64,000 nucleotides of DNA from Schistosoma haematobium (taxonomy: Eukaryota > Platyhelminthes > Trematoda > Strigeidida > Schistosomatidae). The notes below the pieces were generated by a model that saw nothing but the letters and a program-made list of their open reading frames with translations, had not been told where the DNA came from and did not search any database. Below are positions 10,579 to 23,243 of this stretch, one piece after another. The stretch is taken from contig NC_067195.1 in assembly GCF_000699445.3 (NCBI RefSeq), positions 60,053,591 to 60,117,590 of the forward strand, in the 5' to 3' direction. Each line of letters begins with the position of its first letter. Position 1 is the stretch's first letter. A program made the translations under genes and the position numbers.

Positions 10579-12879
10579 AGGTACAAATATATACAAAATA
10601 AATATTGCTTAATACTGAGTAACCAAGAAATAAAGATATAATTCCTACAACTTTTTCGTTAAATGTTTAGTTCAGTGGTGGAGTTCTTAGCCAAGACGCC
10701 GTGTTGTATGCCCCCAGAACTCTGAGAGGAAGTCAGTTCTCTTAATATCCCAACACATTTCTCATTAGTAAACGCTAACCAACACGTACCCCAAATCATC
10801 AGCTTTCTATATAACACAGCTATATTTATCCAGTTACCTATTTTATGTTTGACACATTCTTACTAGATTGACTCCCTTTTAATGTCATCATACTCTTTCA
10901 ATCTGAAAAGTACATAAATCCCCTTTCAAGTGGAATATTAAAAAAAAGAACATTGCGAAAAAAATCAAATAATATTCACTCGTTCTAACCTTGATCCCTC
11001 GAGTTTTTCCGATGTATATTGTGTCACAGCCTGAACATTTTATTTAGTAGATACAGTTAGGTTGTGAATCTTTTGGGATTTTATCTTCTGAAGAAAAACT
11101 AGGTTAGTTTATAGTGTACCAGTTTTTCTAAAGAGAACCCTGATGTTGCACTTAGTAATAAATTTTCTGATCACGTCTGATTCATATTATCTGAATGGAA
11201 TGATGGCTGATGTAGTCCATTATTTCAGAGTACTTTATCAGTCACAGTGAATGTTACTTTCCATTTTTCTTACAAATTTTTCCGGATAGTTATTTATTTT
11301 TAAGAACTTCAGTTACGTTCGTTAAATCCTGTTCCTCTTCCTTATCATTTCTTATATTTTGTTTAAATTCTGTTTTCAGATAATCCATTATATTCATAAC
11401 AAATAACAAATCAATCATTATTATCTCTCTGACATAAACATCCATCAGTGCATAACACTGAATTCATTAACACACTGACTAATCGTCAATAAATTTATCC
11501 ACAATAACATCATCATTTGCAAACATTGTAAACAATCAATATGATCAGAGCAATAACATAACCATGAATAATTTTTTTATAGAATACGTCAGAAGTATAC
11601 CTATAACATTGTTACAATAACGGTGATAGAATTACGAATGGTAATAGAATACAATCTGTCAGTGGAAAATTATCACTTGAAGGAATACAATTTTTCTTAA
11701 AATAAGTACAGTACACTAATCAAATATGGAGCATAGAAATTGTCCAACAAATCATAACAATTAACCAAATGAATTTAAGGTCAGACAATCTGTCAAATAA
11801 AACTATAAGAAAAACAACAATAATAATTACTAATGAACAAGTCCTGTGAATATCATTGTAGGAATGATAGTTGACTTATCATAATTAATTATTATAATAT
11901 TTCGATTTTTTTCAGATCAACTCCGTCTTCTCACTGCTCTATCGAAATTTATAAACGGGACTAATTGCTTTATACCATAATATTGCGTAAATCTACCAAT
12001 TTTAATGCAAACAAATATAAATATAATAAACAGAAAATAGCAGCATGAAGATATCCTAATAGCGTATATCTGTCTTTGAGTATAGATTAATTTTGAGGTA
12101 TAATGTATGTCAATAGGGGTTGATCTTTGAATAACCAATCAGTGAAATTGATTATTTACTGTCATAATTCATGATGTACAATTAGAAATCCCTTCGATAC
12201 AAGATGAAAATACTTATTGAACCACACAATATTAAGTTGCTTCAATCGTCTTACATAATCGATTACAGAACATCACAAACTCCTTCACTGTTTAAAGGTA
12301 ATGATACGAACATGTTTCTCTTCTGTTTATATTGGTGTCGTGTCTCTTAGCTAGGTTGTTTGATTGCGGAGCTTTCATTATCATTCTGGATATCTACAGA
12401 GCTTAAATCATGTACATTTCTTTTTTGTTTAGAACGTGAGATTTTATTACAGACATGTTATTGATTCTTGTTGTAAATAAAATTCAATGTATATAAACAT
12501 ATCTAATCTTAACCATCTTACTTCATTAATTCCAACTGGTTGAGTAAATTATCTCTTCCAGTCAGTTAGTGATAAGTACCGTTGAACCTCACATACATGT
12601 GTATTGATACAAGTTCCCATATCATATCAGTAAAGTGAGACGAAATCATCAAGAAAAATACCAGAATTGTAGCGTTGGTGAGATCAGTGTTAGTAAAAAG
12701 CGTTAGATGTAGCCTATATGACTCGTGAGGAAGGGATGAGTTCGTGGTATAAAAAATATGCGAACACTTTGGGACTCAGAATCTGAGGTACGATAGAGAA
12801 CGAGTGAGAACGATTCTGAGCTATGTCACCTCGTCTTCAGCCACTGGTTGCGCAAAATATTGACACCAGCCAGGTGGAG
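10579..12879. other. AT-rich intergenic stretch
   Basis: About 2.3 kb without a recognisable gene. The minus-strand ORF at 11917-12138 is not supported by any motif. Confidence 0.45.
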
Positions 12880-13291
12880 TGAATTTTCTAACACAGTTTC
12901 ATTATATGGTTGTGGACAGACATTTGAAATCTTGAAAACTCCTAGCAGGTGTTATCTATCAGATACTGACCATCCACTCCATTTATATCTTTCCGCTTGT
13001 ATATTTTTTCTGGTAGACGAGACGTCAAGGCATTAGAATGCATGCACTCAAGCAAAGGTATAAAAGCTTTATAGCAACTTATTTGGTAAATATACTATGT
13101 GATGGACAGGTTGTCAGAGCTGACTTAGTCAATAACTCGTATTCTTAAACAGGTTTATAATTAAAAAGCTTTACAGATTCAAATCTTCTTAAAAACCATT
13201 TCATTCAGTTATCGTCTTTCGTTTTGTAAAAGAAACATTGAAATACTTTGTGTTGAGAATTCTATATTGTAATAGACATATTGAATAAAGG

Positions 13292-13336
<45 letters not shown>
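12880..13336 (+). mobile_element. CR1/jockey-like element, 3' end with TAA tail
   Basis: This matches the 3' end of the minus-strand element at 19690-22518, including the peptide word LSDTDHPLHLYLSACI (LSDTNHPLHSYLSPCI there). The 3' UTR ends in gagaattctatattgtaata, then ttgaataaaggcatt and a run of TAA repeats (13294-13336). The same end structure is seen on the minus strand near 19680-19735. It is a 5'-truncated insertion of that family. Confidence 0.75.
13294..13336 (+). repeat. (TAA)n microsatellite, retrotransposon tail
   Basis: About 13 consecutive TAA units directly follow the 3' UTR of the element, consistent with a tail that was copied or expanded after insertion. Confidence 0.85.
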
Positions 13337-14639
13337 GTAATAATAGCTTAGTTTAACAATCTATGACTTCATAGACTAATCCCACATCTTAGTTTGGGCG
13401 CTCCAAGCTTTTTCCAACCTAATCTTACACCAGGAAACATTGAGCGAGGTAGAGGGTGGTAAAATAAAGGTCTTTTAAAACAGAATAGTGAGAAGTATTT
13501 TAGCTGATATCAGTGTGATGAAAATTACCCTTAAATAATGCCTAGAAAGTAATTTCTAAAAAACCACATGAATAATTAATAGTTATGTACTCACATTGAT
13601 CACCAAGTGACTTGATAACGAATTTCCTAGAATTTAAATAGAAAACTGTGATCAGTTAAGTAGACTAAGTTAAAAGTGCGGTAGTAAATTATTGATGATA
13701 ACTGACTAAGAGATAGTGGTGAAATGAAATAAAAATTACTAATCATTTGAACAACAACTATTCAGTAAAAAAACTCTGGTTCAATCTCATTTAAAAACAA
13801 TCAGTAAGTCTCCTAAGAGGGAAGGTTCTGAAAGCGTAAATGATGATTATATAATATCATTGTTGAGATATTTAAACGGATGAGAACAATATTGCACTAT
13901 AAGTCTTTGGAAATACATTTTGAACCAAAAAACTTTGTTAATTTGAATAAATAAGTACGAAATAAGTGACTAGTTAATTTAATAATATAAATTAATTGAT
14001 TAATACTGCGCACAATTCAATCTTCAACTTCCAGAAATGATCGTTGAACTTTTATTTAAACTTTAATGTACTAATTTCACTGAGATTAACCTGTTGAGCG
14101 CGTAATAATTTGTCTTGGTTCAACAGACATATGGACTAAATTACAGAAAGATTTTTCTGTGCTTTAAGATATGTCTTTGCTGAAATCTGTAATTTTCCTA
14201 AAAGACCTGATTACATGTCAGATTGCACTATACTGGCTATGTCTTTAGGCAGCTGCTTTCATGTTTTGGAAATTTTTAGGATAGAACGATTAAGTACGAT
14301 CCTATTCATAGGTCAAAAGTCAACTGTCCTATCTAACTAGTCAGTCACAACGTGTAACCTGTACGAATGTAAATCGTTTCAAGTTAACATAACAGGCTAG
14401 CACATGGAGATGGAATTGTCAGGCCAAATCCCAGAATAGTAGAAGTGGTAACGAAATCACTAGTAATATGAAAGCTTAGGCATCGAAGGTACGACCCAAG
14501 AAGAAAATATAAGTTAGCAAAATAAATTCAAAAATAGTTATGAGGAATCTAGAATGTGGGGGAAGACAAAGAATGGATGCCTTGCGCTAATGCAAACGAA
14601 TCTTAGTCATGCCATGTAATGTCTAACAACCGTTTACGA
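13337..14639. other. AT-rich spacer
   Basis: No gene or RNA recognised in about 1.3 kb. Confidence 0.4.
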
Positions 14640-15555
14640 AAATCACGTGGACTTCAGCCAAGTAGCCTACACCTATTAACATGGCTCAGTCCAATTGCCA
14701 GTGACCTCCTGAACTGATGGCATGTTTTAGCTCAGTCGCTCCTAGCTCTCTTGCAGCCTACTCCTATACCAGAAAACATATCCCACTGAAATAGGCGATG
14801 GTTGGGCATACGTATCAAATGTCCCGAACACCTCAGTTGATGAAGACTTACAACTTCATCAATCGATTTACCATCCTTACCTAGTACTCTATTCTTAACT
14901 CAGTCACTGGTTACTCTGTAGTCCCAAAATGCACAAGCAGTAGTCCGAGAACACCTATGACCGAATACCAGTATCCCACGAATATCCTCTGTTCTTAACG
15001 GCCATCTTTCGAATCTATAGAGTAGGACGGATTGAACTACTGCCGCAGCAAAATAGTCCTTTGGTTAGTAAACGGATATTTCGCCTACGCCACAAGTGAC
15101 GCAAGTTTGTAAAAGCCAACCAGGCCTTCTGCATATGTCTAGATTTCATCACACCAGACCAACAAGACTGATGAGACTCGAGGTAAGTGAAGTGGCCTAT
15201 ACATTCAACTAATTCACTAACTATCACTAGTTCAGACGATGGCGCAAGCCAATCTTAAAGAAACATTTTGCATTTAGAGGGAGAAAACCGTATCCTAAAC
15301 ATGCTTGGATATTTCTTTAAGGTGGTCAGAAGACTGGATTTTGTCAGCGTCTTCTCCAAACAGAAATGTATCATCTGCGTATCTTAAGTCAACAATTGAA
15401 TCTCCTGGTAGATCAACTTCTGAAAAGTCAGTTCTGAACATCACCTGTTTTTGTGCTTGTGTGCGTTTGAATGCATTAATTATGCTATGAGCTATAGCAC
15501 ACCATATATTGAATTTACATTTTGTGGGTAATTTTTCCAAAAACATTGAAATCTC
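14640..15555 (-). pseudogene. Non-LTR retrotransposon RT fragment
   Basis: The minus-strand ORF at 15546-15295 contains a reverse transcriptase motif C region (LRYADDTFLFGED) preceded by a fragment resembling the region after motif B. The minus-strand ORF at 15227-15015 reads LVECIGHFTYLES and KAWLAFTNLRHLWRRRNI, matching the connection region that follows RT in RTE/CR1-type elements. Downstream, to about 14640, the sequence still looks like retrotransposon C-terminal coding but is broken. It is a different family from the RTE copies elsewhere in the window. The similar but shorter piece at 56808-56925 shares the word gttgatgaagac. Confidence 0.7.
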
Positions 15556-17587
15556 TTAACAACTGACGAAAATTTCGGGATTACAAAATAAAGTTTACAA
15601 ATGAAAACAATTCTACAAAAATGTCACAGTCCGCGACCAAAATCAATGTTTGAGTTTCACACCACAACATAATTAATGAGAAACTGGTTAGTAAGTTGGA
15701 GGATAATATTTCGGGTCTTTAAGGTTCATAGAGAGAGACAACTGATTTTTTGTGCCATAAAAAGCGGCTAACCCAGTAGACTGAAAGCGAGTACAAAATT
15801 ACAAACGCAGAAGAAACAAGCAAACTTCAACAAATTGAGAGTATCAAAATGAATTAACGAAAAAAAGAGAAGTTTGACACATGATTCATAAGTATGACGG
15901 GAATTACCTCCAAAGAGAGATAAACATTAAAACACAAGTATATGAAGGGGTTTTTTCAGAGATAAATACGTCAATTTGACGAACTTGGCTTTCTAAGCGG
16001 GCCTAGCTAAAGACGACAATCGTTGGGCTGAAATCACAGCTTTCGGAAAAAACAAGCAGGTTAACAAGCTTAGACTAAAACTCATTCGGATAATAAACTG
16101 TTCCTCACTAGTCAACAAATAGTGAATACGCGTGCAGAAAGCTAAGCGGACAATATTTATTTTTCTGTATTCAATCTTGTTCATTGAAACGTGTACAGAC
16201 GAAATTCCTAGGTTATATTTCCAATACTTCTCAAGACCAGTCCAAATAAAAGATGTATAGTATGCCAGTTGTAAGCAGCAGAGACCAAATTGGTTGTTCA
16301 CATGATAACAGAACAAACAAACATGATGATTATGGTTTATTCACTAGGTTGTTATGTAATAAACTACCAATAACAACAACAGGTAGTATTGATGTAAATT
16401 GTATAAAAGAAAAACGAATAATAATTTTTTAAAAAGCAGGGGAAAAAACGGTAGAATACTTTAAACTATCCAAACCATGACATCCATTTTGTCATAGAGG
16501 GATTCAGCGAAAAAATCTTAAATCAATGGGACAACATGAGAGTATAATACCAAACAAAATAATTTTGATTGAAACTAACTTAAAAGCTAGTAAATTATAG
16601 TCCAACTCCAGTGAATTATTGATGATATATATATATATATATATATACTATGTACGTATAAATACGATATTTCTAACCACATCATTTTATTTATTAATGA
16701 CCAGCAAAGTAGAATAGTTAATTAAGCATCTAATATTAATCACCATCCAGTGTATAACTACTCATTTCAAGTATGACTACAAACAATAACACCATACATT
16801 CTACTCTTATTATGATGGCTAATACTACTAACTAATTGTATTGATTGAAATATGGGAATGGATCAAACGTCATCGAATTCATAGCTGCAATATTTACGCT
16901 CCCAAATGAAGTAACTGAATAAATTAAAACAAACAAACAGTAAAAATAACAAATGCAAAGAACTTTATCACCATTATCATTGAGAACATCAAAATGAACA
17001 ACCTAGAGAAATTATCAAATATTAATTGTTTCTTCTGTTTTATTTCATATATTAATCCACATAAAAATAGAAAAAAAAGGAAAAAAACGACATACGAGAG
17101 TAAAGGAAGGAAAGATCAGAAATAAATTGTAATATTCTATCAAATAAGAAGTAATAATAGTTGTCATAGTAGTCTTAATAACGATAATATCTGGGTAATA
17201 CACATACATAATTACATAAAGGCATACAGACAAAGACATATGGATAGACAGACAAAGATGTACACTAAAAACAGATTAAAATACATTACACAATTTGTCA
17301 ATGCACATGTATTAACTGATTAATATGTGGTCTCGATGATTTGAGTTTTGTAAAAGAGTCAAAAACAGATGAACAAGTGAGCAAGAAAGAGAATAAAACA
17401 ATGTTATATGATCTCTTGTTTTATATGTGCATGAAATAAATAAATAAATATCATTTATTTTGGTTTACACTGACTATCACCAATTAACAACAATGGTGTA
17501 CGTATGAAAATGAATATGTGTAGTGATAACTGATCCCAGGCACAATTCGGAGATTAATCAATAATCGATTCATGAAGAAATATCCAA
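15556..17587. other. AT-rich stretch with AT microsatellite
   Basis: No gene supported. An (AT)n run lies at 16625-16648. A minus-strand ORF at 15993-16316 has no motif and no splice support. Confidence 0.4.
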
Positions 17588-17909
17588 TTAAAACAATGAT
17601 GTTTCATTGTTTTCAAAATGATGTTGAGATGAAGAGGGATACGAAGAGAAAGAGGGGGTATACGAAGGAGAAGTTGGTAACGACAATGGAGGTGATCGTA
17701 ATTTCTCAAAACCTTTGGATTTTATTCTATTAGAATTAAAAGACGGTGGCGTTCCACTATTTACTTCATTCGAACCTATCATATGATCATCAGGCAAAAT
17801 TGGTTTTCCTTCTCTTGAATGCTCCATCATCACTGGTTCCGATAACAAATGCGATGTGTTATCCATCACAAGATGATGAGATGAATGTCCACTTTGTTCA
17901 ACTTTATTT
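17588..17909 (-). CDS. Terminal coding exon, Ser/Pro-rich protein, unidentified
   Basis: The exon starts after a good acceptor (a T-rich tract then CTGTAG, plus-strand complement at 17910-17916). It runs 322 bases to a TAA at 17590-17588. The first base completes a codon split after its second position, and 106 further codons follow. The peptide is hydrophilic: a His/Ser-rich start (SGHSSHHL), an acidic middle (HSREGKPILPDDHM), and a Ser/Pro/Tyr-rich end (SPPLSLPTSPSYTP) with no membrane segment. Composition and codon variety look like genuine coding rather than AT-rich noise. I do not recognise the family. The upstream exon must lie between 17910 and the VAMP 3' end at 23125, or beyond, and I could not locate it; the large non-LTR element at 19690-22518 would then sit in an intron. 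Its phase does not fit VAMP exon 2 or 3. Confidence 0.55.
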
Positions 17910-19689
17910 CTACAGAATACAGAAAAACAAAACAATTAAGACACAAGAAAATGAAGAAATTCATCATATTTGATAACACAAATAGACAAGAGAAGGTAGA
18001 CGAAGTGGTAATAAATTTTGATATTAAGAAACCATACTGAAGAATATTTTATAGTCATGCTAACCATTGATGTCAATTCACTATCAATTAATTTGAAGAT
18101 CTCTTAATTGACTGACTCTAAGGTGACAAGTATTGATAATATTCCATCGTAACGAATATTCATGAATAAGTTTAGTAATACGCTTATTATATAGAATCAT
18201 TAAATTTAAGTCTACACTAAACGGCTCTATCTGGTTCCTAAAATTTCTAATCTATGGCAAAAAGTAATGGTCTTAGAGAATTCTTAAAAAGGAATTGTAG
18301 AAATCTGTATAAAGGCTATATACATACATGCGCGTGTTTATATTATCAAAATTTATTAATCCTGTCAAGATTACAAAACTCGGAAATATTTCAAAAAAAG
18401 TAGATATCATTCACAAAATTAATTAGTTGATGAGGGTTTAGTGATTGCATAAGCTACCATACTACTGACACCTGAATAGAAAAAAAAAACATGGAAATGC
18501 TTAGAAGATTAAAAAAATTCATTATTGATATTTCAAAGCGAAAATAGTACCACAAAGAACCATGTAGATAAAAAGTTCGTTACGTTCTAGTCAAGTAGTG
18601 GAATATATTTCACAAAGTATATAAGATATTTTTCAAAAGGGAATATATTTTAACTCAATTAAGCACAAATAAAATACAAAACAACTTTTTTTGAAAATTA
18701 CATACTACACGAAAGAATGGAAGGAAAGGCTTCATGAAAACTTATTACTACTGACAATTGTCCGAAGGATTGTTGACATTTAGGAACAACAGTATATTTT
18801 TGATGCCGAGGTTCAGCATCGTTGTTATATCGAGAGCTTAGATTCTTAATATACAGCATATAAACTTGAGCACTCAAACGCTAGAACCCTCTAAGCCACA
18901 AATAAGACAGAAGATTGGAGAAAGTGCTTGTTGGGCAAGAATCAAAATGTACAGGAAATCATGGGTATTTATAGATATTAGCGTTTGTTACATCAACACT
19001 ATAATTCAACCAATCTGTTGCTGACCAATAGTAGCATGCCACGTTGATACTCTAGAAAGCTGTATTGCATTCTGATTGGATGGAACTCTGCGGCTCCTCT
19101 AATACGTCTGGAGGCTCCGTCGTAGTTCTCGGAAGCCGTTCAAACAACCGTGTGTTCAGGTGTTGCGACGACTACACAAATGTTGTCACCTCTCGAAACA
19201 ACAACTTCAGTAGCTTAGATATTATTTGCCGATGATGGGATCAAACGCGAAAATCAGAGGTGGTCAGTTTGTTACATAGTGCCGTAGTATGAAACAAATA
19301 TTTATAAGACTGGCATCTGTCCGTCCATTAATACTTCTTGGTGATGAACGAGAGATGATATGACTCAGTGGCTTACGAGTTCATCAGACATGGGTTAGAA
19401 CAGAAACTAATGACGGTATTGCTGTAGTTTTTACATTGTTCATAACAGTGATATGAATTCCTTCAAAAGAAGAATCTTTCTCTGGTTATTTTTCCTAACT
19501 GAACTGTTTTTTCCTACTATTAGCACTTTCGTTCACTTACTTTTATTCATTTATTTGTTTTTAATTAAACTCATTCCCTCTTTTTAGATCTGTTCCCAGG
19601 CTAATTTCTTTATTTGTATGACGCATATTTATTTTAGTACCCATTCATAACAATATTTATGTCTTATTATTATTTTATTATTATTAATG
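17910..19689. other. Spacer or intron, with a more GC-rich repeat-like block
   Basis: Mostly AT-rich. A block at roughly 18710-19400 has higher GC and looks like a dispersed repeat, but I could not assign it to a family. Confidence 0.35.
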
Positions 19690-20339
19690 ACTTTATTCAA
19701 TATTATATTTTGGTACAATATAGAATTCTCAGCACAGCGTATTTCAACAAGTTACTTACACAACAAAAAAAACACAGTAACAAATACAAAAAAACATAAA
19801 AGGTTTTAAAAAAAAACCGAAAAACTGTACAACTTTTCAAATTAGAGACATGTTAAGAATGCAGGTTATTGATTAGGTTAACTCTGGCAACCTGTTCGTC
19901 ACAGAGCATATTTGCTAGGTAAGGTATCACAGAACTTTTATACTTTTACTTGCGTGCATGGATTTTAGCGTAATTACGTCTCGTTCTACCAGAAGATATA
20001 CAAGGAGAAAGATAAGAGTGAAGGGGATGGTTAGTATCTGATAAAATAACACCTGCCAGGAGTTTGCATGACTTTAGATGTCTATCTACAACCATATTAA
20101 TTATAACCTCGGAAGATTCACCACACACCTTGCTAACTGCCTTCAGCACTCTCCACAATGCAGCAAAGTCTTTTCTCAAAAGTCCGGGAAAGAATAACGG
20201 AGAATAATAGGTAATATGCAAGAATTGACAAATTATAAAAGTAAATGACGAGTAATCCCAAGAGCATGCAATCACTTTATGTAGTAAGTCAGACGAAAAA
20301 CCTTCTTCCATAACAATAAAACGTGAGAAGACCAAGACA

Positions 20340-21140
20340 GATCAGAGGAAAAGGTAACACCAAGATAATTGACCTTCGACAATGTGTTTATCAAAGAGTC
20401 TGCAATGGCACAGGCATTATGGGATCTCAAAACGGTGTTAAGATGCCGTTCATGTCTCATGCTAAAGTTAACAGCTTGACACTTAGACGGATTAAGTATA
20501 AGACCATTACCAACAGATCAACAATCAATACGACACAAAAACTCATTCATTTCTATGGGATGTAAAGAGGAAGAGATAGGCATACATACAGTGAGATCAT
20601 CCGCATATTTCACAATAGTGTTTTTTGTGTAAGACGGCAAATCATGCAGAAAAAAAGAGAAAAGAAGAGGTGAAAAAACAGCTCCTTGTGGTACACCTTC
20701 ATGAGACAGTAGAGACTCTGAACACTTTACTCCAAATACAGTGTACTGTTCCCTTTCAGAGATGTATGGACATAGCCAGTTGGTTATCTAGCTGTCAGTG
20801 TTGACGCTGATTAACTTGTTAAGTAAACGTTGTCTTGGTATAGAATCAAAAGCTGAAGTATAGTCCAGAAAAGCCCATCGAACATACTTCTTACCCTTTT
20901 CTAAGTTGAACACTATATTGTGATGCAGAACAGCAACAGTATCTAAGGTGCTTCATTTCCATCTGTAGGCAAACTGATACGGATCAATATGCTCTCTTAT
21001 CGCAGGCTGAAATGGAAGTACTAATAATTTTTCCATTGTTTTAAGGAAGGGTGAAATTATTGCAATAGGTCTAAATTTCACATTCTTATCACCAGATACT
21101 TTATTGGGTACACGGATTATCTTCATCTTTCTCCACATTT
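20340..21140 (-). pseudogene. Reverse transcriptase domain of the non-LTR element
   Basis: Read on the minus strand, the RT begins with FRPIAIISPFLKTMEK (ORF 21138-20953) and HIDPYQFAYRWK. Motif A (LDYTSAFDS) follows in another frame near 20850-20880, motif B (GVPQGAVFSPLLFS) near 20660-20705, and motif C (VKYADDLTV) near 20590-20615. After that come LNPSKCQAVNFS and the post-RT segment KVNYLGVTFSSDLSWSSHV (ORF 20460-20272). Motifs A, B and C are all intact although stops interrupt the frame. Confidence 0.85.
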
Positions 21141-21777
21141 TCGGTAGGAGATTAGATGAGAAGGATCGGTTAAAGATAGTCGTGAACGGATAACATAAGA
21201 CGTCAGCACATTTTTAAAAAAAGATGTTTGAGATACCATCAGGTCCTAAACATCAGGATAAATTAAGTAACTGGAGACATCTTCGGACATCAGTTTCAGT
21301 GGAACGAGGAACACGGCTATTCTTTAAACCTGTGGATGAAGGGAGCATTACATCAGATGACTGACGTACAAAAGACTTATTTAAGTCACAAACATTCAGC
21401 TGGTTATCGCTCCTAATCTGTCTGTCATCTGTAAGTTCTTTAAAGACTTTCCACATACTTGGAGAGTTCTTGCAAGACAAGAGTTTTTCAGTAAATATAC
21501 AGTTGAGACGTCTAATCTCTACGTTTATCAGACCATTTAGCTCACGAACTTCATTACAGTTCTTCTCTTTATACAGTCTTTCTCTCACCCTCCGTAGTCG
21601 TTTCAGTTTTGAAGGTGTGAGTCGATCGAAACTTACAAAAATGGTTTCAGTGGGACAACAAATATCAAAACAGAATTTAAGGTAACAAGTGATAAAATCA
21701 GTAGTGATTTCCAGTGAGTCATCTGTAAATAATCCACAGTTAGTCGTATGAAACATGTTTTGCAGATTTTGGATATT

Positions 21778-22518
21778 TTATACTGAGTAATTCCTATATT
21801 TGACTTTCTTGGTTTGATGTAAGAGTGTACTCTTCTCATGCTTTCCATATACTTTAGGTAGAACACGAATCATACAGTGATCCGAGCTAGACAATCGAGC
21901 ACGTTTACGAGTCACATATATACCCACATCATTAATGAAAACGAAGTCTAAATGAGCATCCAAACGAGTAGGAAAATCTACTACATTTTGGCGACCTACT
22001 GACGAAAGGAAGCTACAGTCACATGAATTGAAATCACCACATACAACTGAAAGTGAATCACTGAACGCAGTAACAGCGAACTCAGTGAATTCATCAGCGA
22101 AAACAGATAGCGCAGATGATGTGCAGTCTGGAGTCACGTAGATATTGGTGACATAAACATATCTGTATTTATTCAGATGTTTTGGACGTCATCTTAGAGT
22201 TAGACAGTCGATAAAGTCATTTGAGAACTTGAAACACGCAAACGAAGATCGACACCAGTTCACGTTTACAAACGTAGCTACACCGCCACCACATCTCTTT
22301 TTATTGTTTGATCGATCCTGACGATAAATTTTGAAATCACGTAGTGATACTAGGCAGTCGTCCTGTAAATCATTTAACCAAGATTCTTGAATAGTGATGA
22401 CACCACAATTACGATACATATTTTGAATTAGTAGGAATCGAAGATAGTCCACTTTGTTGATTAGTGATCGGCAGTTAGAATTTAGCAGCTCGGGAATCCA
22501 CATACGATTAATGTTCAT
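21778..22518 (-). pseudogene. AP-type endonuclease domain of the non-LTR element
   Basis: Two minus-strand ORFs carry the domain. The first (22518-22189) has ELLNSNCRSLINK, the catalytic-Glu motif ITIQESWL, and a Gly-rich strand CGGGVATFV. The second (22137-21778) has VVCGDFNSCD, LDFVFIND and the catalytic SSDHC motif. This is the order expected for the apurinic endonuclease that nicks the target DNA in non-LTR retrotransposition. The break between the two ORFs near 22140-22190 is a stop or frameshift. All visible catalytic motifs are retained, so decay is recent relative to the motif positions. Confidence 0.85.
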
Positions 22519-22721
22519 TCTCTTTAACGCATATTACCAACCACCACAATGTCTTTTATAGTACTTTTTTGTAATTTGTGCAGCGAGAGGTCGTAGGCTT
22601 TCCATAAACGCTTCTGTATAGGTTACACGATTAATGGACATAATGCGACGTCAAAACAAAATGAAAAAAAGACAACTTGTTGAAATAATTAGATGGCAGA
22701 AACAGGTAACCCAGATATTCA

Positions 22722-22880
22722 AGCAGGCCGCCGTTAATAAAAGTGGCAATGATTTAGTGCTTAGTTATAGCATTCAGTTTCCAACAAGTAGGTCACAGGT
22801 TCGAACTCCACTCCCAATCTATATTAGTTTAAGCATGCAAACAGTATGCATTACTTTTGCCCACACAAAAACAGTGTGGC
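22722..22880 (+). repeat. Candidate tRNA-derived SINE
   Basis: A perfect B box (GGTTCGAACTCC, about 22798-22809) follows tagtgcttagttatagcatt, which resembles a degenerate A box and D-arm about 40 bases upstream. No tRNA cloverleaf can be drawn, so it is a tRNA-like repeat head rather than a tRNA gene. Confidence 0.45.
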
Positions 22881-23075
22881 TCACAGTTGAATATATAAAC
22901 ATGTACTCGGTAAATATGTAATTCTTAACTTTCATAAAACACAGATTTGTTTAGTTTACCAAAGAAATGATTTAACTGAGGTATGATTTACATACTTCAA
23001 ATAACTATATTATTTGAAATCTGTATCAATAACTTTGAATGACGAAATCTTTGAGATCAAATCATTTGATCTTCA

Positions 23076-23081
23076 TTTATT
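23076..23081 (-). promoter_or_regulatory. Poly(A) signal of the VAMP-like gene
   Basis: AATAAA on the minus strand, 43-48 bases after the stop codon of exon 4. Confidence 0.6.
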
Positions 23082-23124
23082 GTAAAATTATCATATGTAA
23101 CATTCACAACCAACTTACTTTTGT

Positions 23125-23243
23125 TCAGAAACGACCCATACTGAAATCGGACAGGAAACGATGAAAGAAATCCGTTAATAATATACATATCAGCAAAATA
23201 CATAAGTAAATATAAACAAAGATCACAACAACAATGACAGTAA
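23125..23243 (-). CDS. VAMP-like gene, exon 4 (anchor end and C-terminal tail)
   Basis: The acceptor CTTTATAG precedes an exon whose first two bases complete the split Val codon. It then encodes [20 protein letters not shown] and a short tail [18 protein letters not shown], ending at TGA (23127-23125). A canonical poly(A) signal lies 43-48 bases downstream, supporting it as a real last exon. The tail is longer than in known VAMPs. Confidence 0.65.

Larger units (their letters stand above)
19690..22518 (-). mobile_element. CR1/jockey-like non-LTR retrotransposon, nearly complete but broken
   Basis: On the minus strand this encodes, in order, an AP-type endonuclease (22518-21778), a linker (21756-21253), a reverse transcriptase (about 21140-20480) and a C-terminal region (20460-19946). 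A 3' UTR follows that ends in TAA-type repeats near 19670-19690. Several frameshifts and stops separate these blocks, so it cannot make a full protein. The C-terminal region and 3' end match the truncated copy at 12880-13336. It lies between the VAMP gene and the Ser/Pro-rich exon, possibly in an intron of the latter. Any ORF1 upstream of the endonuclease is not evident. Confidence 0.85.

Noticed and set aside
17588..23243. Ser/Pro-rich exon as an alternative last exon of the VAMP-like gene
   Set aside because: Its acceptor phase needs two carried-over bases, whereas VAMP exon 2 leaves none and exon 3 leaves one.
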